A DNA stretch of 64,000 nucleotides from Cricetomys ansorgei (Eukaryota > Chordata > Mammalia > Rodentia > Nesomyidae): NCBI GenBank assembly GCA_026225945.1, contig JAMJFZ010003581.1:8188501-8252500 (forward strand), in the 5' to 3' direction. The notes beneath the pieces were generated by a model that had not been told where the DNA came from, ran no database searches, and worked only from the letters and a program-made list of their open reading frames with translations. Both the position numbers and the translations under genes were made by a program. Below, piece by piece: positions 1-11,600 of the stretch. Numbering within the stretch: the first letter of the stretch is position 1; every line of letters begins with the position of its first letter.

Positions 1-41
<41 letters not shown>
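1..41. repeat. (TG)n microsatellite
   Basis: About 20 TG units at the window edge, probably continuing leftward. Confidence 0.95.
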
Positions 42-44
<3 letters not shown>

Positions 45-48
45 CTAT

Positions 49-195
49 ATGAATGTGAATGCATGCCATGGTGTGTGTGTATGGAGGTCATGGGAGAACT
101 TGTGGTAGTTGGTTCTCTCCTTCCACTGTGGATTTCAGGGTTCAAATTCAGGTCCTGAGTCTTATGTCACTGGCATCATCACCTCCTACCCCACC
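49..195 (-). mobile_element. B3/B4-like SINE relic, antisense
   Basis: The stretch with GGAGGTCATGGGAGAACTTG, TTCTCTCCTTCCACTGTGG and TTCAGGTCCT is typical of antisense rodent B3/B4 SINEs next to a TG run. It lies in an EFHC1 intron. Confidence 0.55.
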
Positions 196-532
196 CCACC
201 CCCAACCCCTGTCCATACACCAGACAGTCCTCTTGGAGCATTTTTAAGACAGTTGCCTTAAAGCCATTGTCAAGCTGCTAATTATTTTTTCTTTGAATGT
301 GCCAATTTCCTTGTTCTTTTCTACATCTGTGACTTGCTGAGAATGGTATGTTTATTCATCTATTTTTGAGACAAAGCCTAATTATGTAAGCCAGGTTGGC
401 CATGAATTCGCCATCCTCAGAAGCTGACTTTGAGTAAGTATTGCTGAGCTGATTTTAAGAAGACGCTCACAGTGACCTCCAGTGTGATGCTAATAGCAAT
501 AGCCTCACCTTGTCCTCCCTGTTTGTCTCCAG

Positions 533-673
533 GAGTTGCCGCCATATAATGGCTATGGGCTACCTGAAGACTCCGCTCAGAATTGCTTTGCTCTCATTCC
601 TAAAGCTCCCAGAAAGGATATCGTTAAAATGCTGGTGAATGACAACAAGGTGCTCCGCTATCTGGCTGCACTG
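533..673 (+). CDS. EFHC1: EFHC1 coding exon (first in window)
   Basis: 141 bp, 47 codons, phase 0 at both ends. The acceptor is the pyrimidine-rich tract ending in CAG at 531-532; the donor is CTG|GTGAGG. It encodes [19 protein letters not shown] followed by a lysine-rich IPKAPRKD segment and ends VLRYLAAL. This is the linker just before the third DM10 domain. Confidence 0.93.
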
Positions 674-2594
674 GTGAGGCAAATTTTATACGCTCTTCTT
701 CTTCTTCTATCTCGGTACATAGGACAGTTGTCATTTTGTCTACAGGGTGTAGGTAACAGCGTCAGAGTCCCGTGTCCACTACAGAAAACACTGCATCTGG
801 TAGTCAGCCATCAGAAAGGTTAGGTAATATGGGGTAAGGCAAAGTGTTTCTGAACCAAGACCTAGTTCAATTCCTGACTCCCCACGAGCCATTCTTAGAT
901 CCATAATCTCTCCCTCCTATATCTCAAAACTTGCATCTATTTTGCCTCTGTTAGGCAATTTCAGACTGAAGAATTGGTTAAAAAAAACCAAAACACTTGT
1001 TAAAATAAATCTATTGCATTTTTAAAACAAATCCCTTAAGAAATGGAGACTAAAGGGTGGGGCTCTGAGATTCAGAAGCCATACACCATTCCCAGTTACT
1101 TCTTTGCGCCTCCTGCTTGTGGTTAGAGATGCGGTTACTCCGCAGCCGCGCCAGCACCTGCCGACTGCTACCTCTGCTCCACCCTCATGGACTCTAACAC
1201 TCTGGAACCAAGAGCCCCAACAAACCCTTCTATAAGTTTCCTTGTTCACGGCGTTTTATCACTCTGCGGGAGGGATAGAGCTTCGGATGTATATGTAGCT
1301 CGCTGCAATGTCAGAGTTCTTAGACGCTCCAGCAGTGAACCTCACCGCACATAGGGAAGCCCAGATGTTGCTCTACTCCCCGACCTGAGCCTCAATGCTA
1401 CAAACTTGGTTTGTTCCCAGCTGATGAGATCTGTGAGGGTGGAGCTATTTTCCCTGTAGGCTTGTCTGGCTCAGTTGAGCCTTTTAGTACTTGCGCCTGC
1501 ACAGAAGGGGCATCCAGCCCTCCTGATCTCCACGGCTGCTCACTGGAGCAATCTCTGTCCCTGGGGCTGTGGTGAGCCGACAGGCTTCACACTTATGTCT
1601 TGTTCCCTGTCCTCAGATCCCCAGATAGCTTAGTTTTAAACAATAGGTTCTCAAAAAGCACCCAGCCGTAGTGCTGCTCTCTGAGCTGGGGACTCCTCTA
1701 ACCTTTTGGAGCCTTAAGAAGACTGTGCGCTTGTCATGTTGCTGGGCTTGCTTTCCGGGTGAGACTTCTCCCCCTGCTGGGAGCCATGTGGCTGTGCTGT
1801 GCTCAGCCTGCTTTCTTCCCAGGGCTCTGCCTTTGCAATTCTCTTCTGCATCCTACCATCCCTCTTGTAAACTGCTGACACTCTTCCTCTCTTTCTGTCT
1901 TTGGACTCATTTTAAGGTCAGGGGTTCTTAAATAGAAATCCAGAATTTTCTTCTTTTGAAAAACTAGATCTACCAATATAGGGCCTATACCCCACAAGGC
2001 CAGCAATCAACTGAAGTTGTTTTAGAATGGCATCCGGAGATGAAGCCTGTTTGCCCCAGCCCAGACCTTCAATACATGGCAAACTTACACGAATCCAGCT
2101 TGGTTTCATTTTGGAGTTCCTGGAAAAAAACATGAACCTTGATATTGTCTTTTTCTTCATCTTTTAGGAATCCCCTATCCCAGAAGACAAAGACCGTCGC
2201 TTTGTCTTCTCTTACTTTCTTGCCACTGATATGATCAGTATCTTTGAGCCTCCGGTTCGAAATTCTGGTATCATCGGGGGCAAATTCCTGGGCAGGACTA
2301 AAGTTGTTAAGCCATTCTCCTCAGCTGACAATCCCATCTACTACGCACCAAGTGACTTCTTCATCGGCACCGTGATTGAAGGTAAGCCTAAATACGGTTT
2401 AGGGTTTCCCGGTCAGCTTGGTAAATGGATTCTTCACAGCTGTGACTTAACGCATCTCTAAGTCTTGTAAGAGGCAAGTGGGCCGTGTTCTGACTGAGAT
2501 GACGCTAATAAGACTGTATTTGTGCTACCATTTCTTAATCTTCTTACCGATTAAACTCTAAATTGACTGCATTTGTTGATACTACATTATTGTG

Positions 2595-2626
<32 letters not shown>

Positions 2627-5600
2627 TATAGGCTCCATTTGTTAGGTGTTAATGTGAGGAACCTGAGGAAACCACTGCATATTAATGTATACAGCTGTTC
2701 AAAATTCACTAGTCTGGCTGTATATGGTGGCACACACCTTTACTCCTAGAATTTAGGGGGCGGAGGCAGGTGGATCTCCTGAGTTCAAGGCCAGTTTGGT
2801 CTGCATAGTGAGTTCCAGGACAGCCAGGGCTTGTAGAAAGAACAAAACAATTCACTAGTCTGAGTCACAAATACTTCCCTGTGAATTTATTGCTAGAGGG
2901 TTAACATTATTTCACTCCTGACTGCATGAGAGAAGTAAAACTGAGCTAAATGTAATGCTACCCTCTCCTCAGTGTTTGGCCATCGGTTCGTCATCCTTGA
3001 TACAGATGAGTATGTTTTAAAATACATGGAGAGCAACGCTTCGCAGTATTCACCAGAAGCCCTTGCCTCAATCCAGAACCGGATCAGAAAGCAGGATCAG
3101 CAAGCTCCTGCACCAGAATCAGAAGAGTACGTTTTGATTGCAAAGTATTTAGAATTCCTCCCTCTCCCCACTTCTCTCCCCCACCCCACCCCCGTATTTG
3201 TGGTGTATGTGCACATGAGTACAGAGTGGTCAGAGGAGAACGTTAAATATCCTGTTCTATCACTCTCCCTTACTTCTGTGAGGCATGATCTCTCACTAAA
3301 TCTAGATCTAGGCTGGTGGCCAGGAACCCAATAGTCTCCCTGTCTCTGCTCCCCACAGTATTGGGGTTGAGGGTACAACAACACCCAGGTTTTCTGTTTT
3401 GCATAGGTTTTGGGGCCTGAACTCCTCAGACCAGTATGATCACACAGACAGCATTCTGACCCACTGAGCCACCTCTCTAGGCACCTAGAAAGTAATTCTT
3501 GTCTAAATAAATGCATAGTCAAGTTTTCAAATTTCAACTTTTTCTTTACCAGGTAGGAAGTTTCTTGGGCTCAATATAATAACTACTGTCTTAGAAGTTT
3601 TCAATTTTTATACCTGTAGCAAATAATTATTTAATGTATGCCTGCCATATTTGCTTCAGATGTTATCACTAGGCCAGTGGTCTTACCAGAAAACAAAACA
3701 GACCTAAGCAGGAGTTGATAGAGTGAATATAAGTAAATCATACAGACCTTTGCTCTTAAAGGACTATCCTGCCTGCTGTGTTTGTTGCATATATACCCAA
3801 TCATAGCCACATGTGCTGGTGCGTACCTAATTCTAGCACTCAGGAGGATCAAGAGTTTCAAGGCCAGCCTCAGCTACAAAGGGAGGTTGAAGCCAGCCTG
3901 AGCTATGTGAGATTGAGGGGTGGGAGAAAGAGGGATCGGGGATGGAGATTAGTAAGAATACTGTAGGAGATGGCCAAGCATGGAGGCCAGAGAAGTGAAG
4001 TGATCTGATTGGCTGGGCCAACGTGCCTAAAGGTAAGTTACACAGGGGATGCGAAAGAGAAGAGTTAAAGTAGATTCTAAGACTGGGGCCTGCGCAGCAG
4101 GAAAGACTTCCATCAACTGAGATGGAGATGATGGGGACTGTGGGTAAAGGAGTTTGTCAGGCGAGTGTGGTGGAGATTTTGGTTTGGGATATATTTTATA
4201 TTTAGGAGGTAAAATAGAACAAGGTGTGGGGTAGTATTACACAGGGAACCGAGGAATTCATTGAGGATTTTCAGCAGAGTTAGACAGGTAGGAAAGCTCA
4301 AAAGACATAGATGTAAGAGAGGCTGCAAAGCACTCTAATGTACAGACATGTTTTTGAGGAGGTCTGTCCAAAGGAGGACAGAGAAATGGAACGGTAGCTG
4401 GCAGAGGAGGTGGAGTCCGCCGAAAGTTTTGTTTTGTGTTTGGTTTAAGATGGAAAAATATACAAGCACCGGTGTGTATTTGTGTGTCTGCCTTTGACCC
4501 CAGCTTTCAGGAGACCAAGGTAATGCTATTGCAAATTTGAGGCTATCATAGGCAAGACCCTGTCTCAAATAACAAAGAAGGTACTGGTGTATGTTCAAGT
4601 CATGTGGGGATGGAAGCCGGCAGGTCTGTGAGAGATGGGAAGCATCGCTGAAGCGAGAGAGAGGATGGATGGGCTTTCGTGTGTAAGCAGAGATTAATTG
4701 GTGCTAGGTGGAAGCACGGCAGTGGTTTTAAAAAAAGTTAATCTCAGGATACCCATAATTTAAAAAAAAAAACCCGCAGACCGGTAGTTACTTTCCTGTT
4801 GCTGTGGTAAAATACTACGATCAAGGCAACTTACAGAAGGGAGAGTTTATTTGGACTTACGGTTCCAGAGGGATGAGTCCATTGTGGGGCTGGGGGAGGC
4901 CTGGCAGCAGGCAGGAAGCAGCAAGCATGGCGCAGGATGGGGAGATACACCTTCAAATGTAAACACCAAACAAAGAGAATGGACAGGAAGTAGGGCAAGA
5001 CTGTAAACACTCAAGACTGTAACTCCTCCAGCAAGCCTTCATCTCACAAAGGTTCCACAGCCTCCTTCAAGAGTGCCACCAGCTGGGGACGAAGTGATCA
5101 AGTACATGAGCCTATGGGGGACTGTATTAGTCATGGCTCTCCATATATATATGGAGAGAAAGAGAGAGAGAGAGAGAGCGCTAGAGAGAGAGAGAGAAAG
5201 GGGGATTTATTAGAATGACATACAGGCTGTGGTCCAGCTATTCCAACAATGGCAGTCTACCAACAGAAGGCCTAAGAATCTAGTATTGTTCAGTACACGA
5301 GGCTGGATGTCTCAGCTGGTCTTCAGTATATGCCCGAATCCCAAAGAAGCAGGCCCTAATGCCATGACAAAATGGACTTGCCAGAAAGAGTGAGCTCAAG
5401 CAAACAGCAAAAAGCTTTCTTCTTCTAGGCCCTTTATATAGGCTGGAAGTAGAAGGTATGGTCCAGATTAAAGGTAGATCTTCCCACCTCAAAAGATCCA
5501 GATTAAAAGTGAGTCTTCCGGGGCTGGAGACGTGGCTCAGCAGTTAAGAGCACTGACTGCTCCTCCAGAAGACCTGGGTTCAATTCTCAGCACCCACATG

Positions 5601-8600
5601 GCAGCAAACAAGTGTCTGTAACTCCAGTTCTAGGGGATCCGACACCTTCACACTGAAGGCAAAACACCAATGCACATGAAGTAAAAATAAATTATTTTTA
5701 AAAAGTGGGTCTTCCCACTTCAAATCATTTAATTAAAACATCCCTCACGGGTGTACCCAGCTGCTTAGATTTTAGTTAATTCCAGATGTAGTTAAGTTGA
5801 CAATCAAGAATAGCTACCACAGGGACATTTTTCATTACAACCACAATAGGATCCTAAAAAATTTTAATCTGTTCATATATAGCATGTTAGAAAGTATATC
5901 TGAAATTGTAAAAATGTTTCTTTTTAAAATATACTAACAAAAGTAACTTTTTTTTGAGACAGGGTTGTATGTATTGTCAGTTAGCCTTGAAATAGATATG
6001 TAGCTGAGACTGACCTAGAATTATGATCCTCCTGCCTCCACCTCCCAAATTCTAGGATTATGGACGTGTGTACCAACACTCCTGGTTTTATATGGTGCTG
6101 GGGATCAAATCCAAGACCTCACACATGCTAGTCAAGCGTACCATGAACCTAGCCACACACACACACACGCAAAAAGAACAATCATCGTGGAAAATAACTA
6201 TGTTTCTTGTTTCCCAAACAAAAAACAAATACTGGGAAGACTTACACTATCTGGTTTTGAGAATATCTTTAATGTCTGGTGTTCTTAAGAGGAGACAGCT
6301 GTGCTGGCTCACCCCTTCGATCCTAGCACTAGGGAGGCAGAGAGGCAGGTGGATCTTTGTAAGTTCGAGGCCAGCCTGGCCTACAGTTCCAGCATAGCCA
6401 GAACTACATGGGAAAACACAAAAAAGAAAAAAGAAAAGAGACAGCTGAATGCTTTTAAATTTAGCCTGGAAAAAAATCATTTATTGTGTAGTATTTGGGA
6501 AAATTCTTATATGCTTGTAGAGAAAGAGGAGTGGAAAGACAAAGTCGTAGCATTGTTATTTTTCACCTTGTAAAACCTTACAAGGATCTTGGGAACTGCC
6601 CCTCCCCCCAGGAATTATTCTTTGAAATTTGGATCTTGGTCACAGGAAGACAAAACCTGTGGGAACACGTACAGATAGGCAGATAAATGCAGTTGGCAAG
6701 CCTTCTAACTGTTTGTTAGTGTAGAGTACAGTAGGAATTGGAAATTTGTGAAATGTTTTATTTTATTGAATATATAGGACATATATTGAGCAAAAAATGA
6801 ACACCAAATTAAAAGACAGAATTAGTTTACTTACTACTGCAACAGAAAAAAAAAAGACCAATTATAATCTATACTCACCATCAACTGAAAAATATATCTT
6901 AATTCCAGAGATGTTAAATGTGGGAAAAAAAACTGTCTTTGTGTCAGTGGAGCAGGAGACAGAGTTCAGCATTGCCTGCTGTGCGGCCTGAGGTGCTCAC
7001 CTCAGAGACCTCTCTCTGCTGGGGGGGGGACAGCCAGAGCCTCACACTGATGAAAAGAATTTCTGGGCAAGTCAATATGAAGCAAAGTTGAGGTTTGTTT
7101 ATGAAGAGAGACGTTTTAATATAGATTTAAGCAAAGACATAGCTGGGAGGGAGGAGGCTAGAAAGAGGAAAGAAGAGGGAGAGAGGGGGAGGAGAGAGGA
7201 GGAGGGAGGGAGGAGGGAGGAGAGAGGGACAGGGAAGACAAAGGGAGGGAGGAAGGAAGGGGGAAGTGGAGAGGGAGAGAAAGAGAAGGGGAAGGAGAGA
7301 AGAGGTTTGGAAATGGACTGTTATACAGACCCTAGGGTGGGCTCAGGCTTCTGGGGGAGAGTCATATTTAAGTATATTAACAGTAGTGTATACATATGAT
7401 TTCGGTGGCTACTGAAAACACACTGACTTAAAGAATTTGAAAGAGTAAGTAAAAATATTTTGGTATAGCTATTTTCTCTCATGAACTCTCCTTGCCAGAC
7501 TTTAAGGGCACAAGCCCGTGGTCCTAGCTACTTTCGAGGACTAGGCAAGCCAACCACAGCTTCAAGGCCAGCCCGAAGAACTTCATGGAACCTATGTCTC
7601 AAAAACGAAGTCAAATGAGGCTAAAGATGTGGCTCGGAGGTAGAGCACTCACCTAGCATGTGTGAGGCCTGGTGTTTAACCTCCAGTAATACAAAAAAAT
7701 AGATACATAATAAAGGGATTTCTTATTTATTTATTTATCAGGGGTGGTTTTTTTTTGTTTGTTTGCTTGTTTTGTTTGTTTGTTTGTTTTTTTGAGACAG
7801 GGTTTCTCTGTTGTAACTCTGGCTGTCCTGGAAATCTCTGTAGACCAGGCTGGCCTTGAACTCACAGAGATCTGCCTGCCATTGCCCTCGGAGTGCTGGG
7901 ATTAAGGCATGCACCACCGCCAGGCTATCTTCTTTACTCAGTGAGGTTTAAAAGTGGTTTATGAGGTGCATTGTGTTTAAAGAAAAGCAAGGTAGTGCTG
8001 ACTAAAACCACAGGCCCACGAAGGACAGAGGAATTACTCTATCATAGTCACACAGACCCAAGACCCATGTCTTGATTATAAACCTGTTCATCATCTTGTG
8101 AGATTTTTCTCAAAAATGGGATCTCGGTGTGAGGCTTAATCTAGGAACTAGGGGGTGAGGGTTTTTTTTTCCCCCGCCTCTCCCTTCCTCTTTAACATCC
8201 CCATCTTTCCACCCTAGTTTGTGAGAACTGACATAGTAGTGTAGCTGTCTAGGAGAGTGGAAGGCTGCATGGTAAACAGTAAGGACCCACTTGGTATTCA
8301 TGGCCATTACATTCAATTCAGCTACTTCTCAAAAGGGTCCCCTTCTATTCTCCCGCGTCTGTGCAAATACCAGCAGACCCTGGGAGCTATTTGCTTAAGC
8401 ACCCTACCAGCAAAATCTTATATTTGGCAATGAGATAGAGATGCTTCGGGGGGGGGGGGGGGGGGGGGGCTCTGAGACCATATACCAGTAGGGGGGAAAG
8501 TGGGTTCTGATTAAGAGGGCCGTTGCTCTCCATGTTTTGCTCCTCACTTCTTCTGTTTGTTCTCTGTGAGGAAATGCTTGAAGACAACATACATCCTGGT

Positions 8601-11600
8601 GTCATACTCCTCAGGTCCTTCCAGCTTCGGTTCTTGACTTTTCTCACTATATAAAGGAACCCTACAGTAGGTAACACACACTCTTCATTCAACTAGTAAT
8701 CTTAAAGTTCCTGTGCATCGTCAGCCTGTGTAACTTTATGGCAGGTAACAATTATGAGAGGACGGATTTGGGAGCAGCTAGCCATTGTTTTCTTTGGGCC
8801 AGAAAATTAGCATAGCACAAAGGAAATTAACTGAATACCGATTTCAGCTTGAAGTTCATGGGGAGCGTGAGATCTCCTCTGGAATAGTTTAAAAATTACC
8901 ATTTTATGTGTATGGATGTTTTGCCTGCATATATGTCTGTGCACCATATGTGTGTGCCTGGTACCCATGGAGCCCAGAATAAGGCATGGAATCCCCTAGA
9001 AATGAAGTCATAGATGGTTGTGAGCCATGCGGGGGCTGAGAACCCTCTGAAAGAGCAGTCAGCGCTCTTAACCATCAAGCCGTATCTCTAGGCCTTTCTT
9101 TGTAACCTTGTGAACTCAGATTTAAGGCTAAAAACCATATACATGGCTCATAACCCCACCTTGTACACAAAAATCTATCTATATGACAAGCATGAACACA
9201 CATCTGTGTATAGACTGTAGCCTTCTTCCTTCAGCATACTCATTTGTCCCCTTGGCTTCAGGTGGTCCCGGTTTCCTACTCTCTGAGTCTTGTAGTCCTT
9301 CCATCTTCCCTTGGAGATGTTTCCAGGTAGTCTCTGATTTTTCCCATTTTCTTCAAGCCCCCACCCTTTTGATGCTCACTTTGCAGTTCAAATATGAAAT
9401 CAAGAACTGGAGAGGTGGCTCGGCATTTGAGAGCACTGGTTGTTCTTCCAGATAGCCCGAGTTCAGTTCGGTTCAGTTCCCAGCACACACATGGTAACTC
9501 ACAATTATCCTTAACTCTAGTTCGAGTGGAGCTGATTTTCTCTTCTGACCTCCACGGGTACCGAGCATGCACGGGGCACACATGCATTCACGGAGGCAAA
9601 ATAATCATACACGTTAAATAGCTAAGCCAACAGATTTGAGATAAAGCCATCCAGAGGGGACTTCCCCAGTTCTCCCATCTTTAATTCAGAATGTCCATCT
9701 GATCACTCCTTCCCACCTTCCCTTGTCACCTTCTCCAAATGCAAGCCTTCTTCTTTGCATTTGTGACCATTTCCTTCCCTGACTGCCTGAGAATCCAAAC
9801 ACTCCTCATGAATTGCTTTCCTGAAGGTCACTGACGGTTTTTAAATATATAGTCTCACTCATTAGTTCGGCAGATATTTGGGGCTGCACCCAGCATTGGA
9901 CCTTACATACTAGCTTAAGCAAATAAGTGAGACAATAGAGGGCTGTGGTCTAGAGCAGAGGCTGGCAAGCTGTTTGTTTGTAGAGACTTGGATGCTGAGT
10001 GATTTAGTCACAGCATCTCTTGGAAATACCCAACCGGACCCTCCCGGCATGAAAGCAGCCACAGATAAAGATAAATGAACAGGAGTGGGTGTGTTCCAAT
10101 AGATCTTTCTGAATCAAGAGCAGTCCTCAGCTAGATTTGGCCTTTGTCACAGTTTTCTGACCCCCCCCTCCCCCTTTAGCTTGCTTGGTGTACATACAGT
10201 ATTAATTACTCTTTACCATCGTCTCTTCAAAACCCCTGCTTTGTTCTGGAGAGTCAGAGTCTGGTGTTCCCCCTCTAAGAAACTGTCAGCTGCGTCTTCC
10301 GATTTACATCTTCCAGGTTGCTGTCTCTCAAGATCCTGGGTTTTGTCCTTGTTCGTCTCCTCCACACTCTCTTGACATCACAGGTCACTCTCTGTCCTAG
10401 CCATTCTCCCAAAACCATGTCTGCATTCCCCTTTTTGTCTGTTGCTATGTCTTTTGAAACATTGGTTACAACTGAAGAGCCACCTGTCACTTCTTCTCCC
10501 AGCACACCTGCTCTTCCTGTCTCTTTTCCCGCTTACTCTCTTCTGCAGTTGAAATAGTGAACTGTGATGAAATTGTGACACACCTAGTGTCAGATAGAGA
10601 GGAGGCGATCCACACAGGCTCCACCCTTTCTCTTCTAGACAGGAACTCTGTAGACACCCATGACAGCTTATATTTTGTACCAATGTCCACTAAGCTGCTG
10701 TGTTCTTTTGTTTGACTCTATAATACACCTCTTGCTTCTAATTTCTCATTTTCATTCTCGCCGCCACTTCTCGACTTAAAGCAGGCTGACAGTGAGAGCT
10801 GCACTTGTATACACTTGGTATCCACAACAGTAATAGCAGAGAAAAAAAAAAAGCTCTCACTGGCTTAGGAAAGGAATTATGTTTTTCATGCACTACAATA
10901 GCTAGAGCAGACAGTTGTTCCCAGCTGGAGACAGGAGCTCACAGTCAGCCCCAGCTATATAGAGTCGGAAGCCAACCTGCACTATATGAGATCCTGTGTC
11001 AAAACAACAACAGACCATACAAACAAACAAAAACAAATGAAAACAAAACAAAAAACAAAATGAACAAACAAAAATTACAATCAATTAGTTAAATTTTAAA
11101 AAGGTTTTCCCAGCATCCCCTACCTGCCAAGTTTTCTTCACCTCGTTGTCTGGGCTATATCACTCCAAACAAACACTAGAAAAACCAAATACTGAAAAGA
11201 GCTCTGGCCTTAAACACATCCCACCTGAAATCCAAGCAGAAACAAAGTTTATGACTCTTGAAGCAACTTAAATCCGTTGAATGAGAACACGTGAGCAATA
11301 GATGAATTTAGCTGTGTCTCAGAGTTTCTGTTGCTGTGACGGGACACCATGACCGTGGCAACTCTTACAAAGCAGCACATTTAACTGGGGCTGGCTTACA
11401 GTTCAGATGTTTAGTCCATTGTCAGCATGGCAGGCAGCATGGCGGCACACAGGCAGGCACGGTGCTGGAGAGTAGCGGAGAGTTCTACATCCAGATCCAC
11501 GGGCAGCAGGCGGAGAGAGTGACACTGGACTGGGCGTGAACTTTTGAAACCTCGATGCCCTCCTCTTGTGACACACTTCCTCCAACAAGGACACACCTAC

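Larger units (their letters stand above)
5123..5821 (-). mobile_element. RMER1-like solo LTR inserted into the MaLR LTR, itself carrying a B2
   Basis: Begins TGTATTAGTC and ends GCTACCACA, flanked by the 5-bp direct repeat GGGAC (5118-5122 and 5822-5826). On the - strand it has a TATA box TATATAAA (5440-5433) and an AATAAA (5211-5206), so it has the promoter and poly(A) layout of an LTR. It contains an internal GA microsatellite and a B2 SINE at 5520-5700. The family name is from memory of the AGATTAAAGGT and CCCTCACGGGTGT blocks. Confidence 0.65.
4787..5848 (-). mobile_element. MaLR/ORR1-like solo LTR, split by a later insertion (4787-5122 and about 5827-5848)
   Basis: GTTACTTTCCTGTTGCTGTGG ... 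CATGAGCCTATGGGGG is the reverse complement of the rodent MaLR-type LTR ending in AACTAAGACA. The piece breaks at 5122 and its expected end (CATTTTTCATTACAACCACA) resumes after 5826, so a second LTR has inserted into it. Confidence 0.6.

Noticed and set aside
5520..5700. tRNA-like promoter boxes in B2/ID elements
   Set aside because: These are tRNA-derived SINEs, not functional tRNA genes.
7088..7399. 103-codon Arg/Glu/Gly-rich frame
   Set aside because: Produced by the (GA)n tract in an EFHC1 intron.
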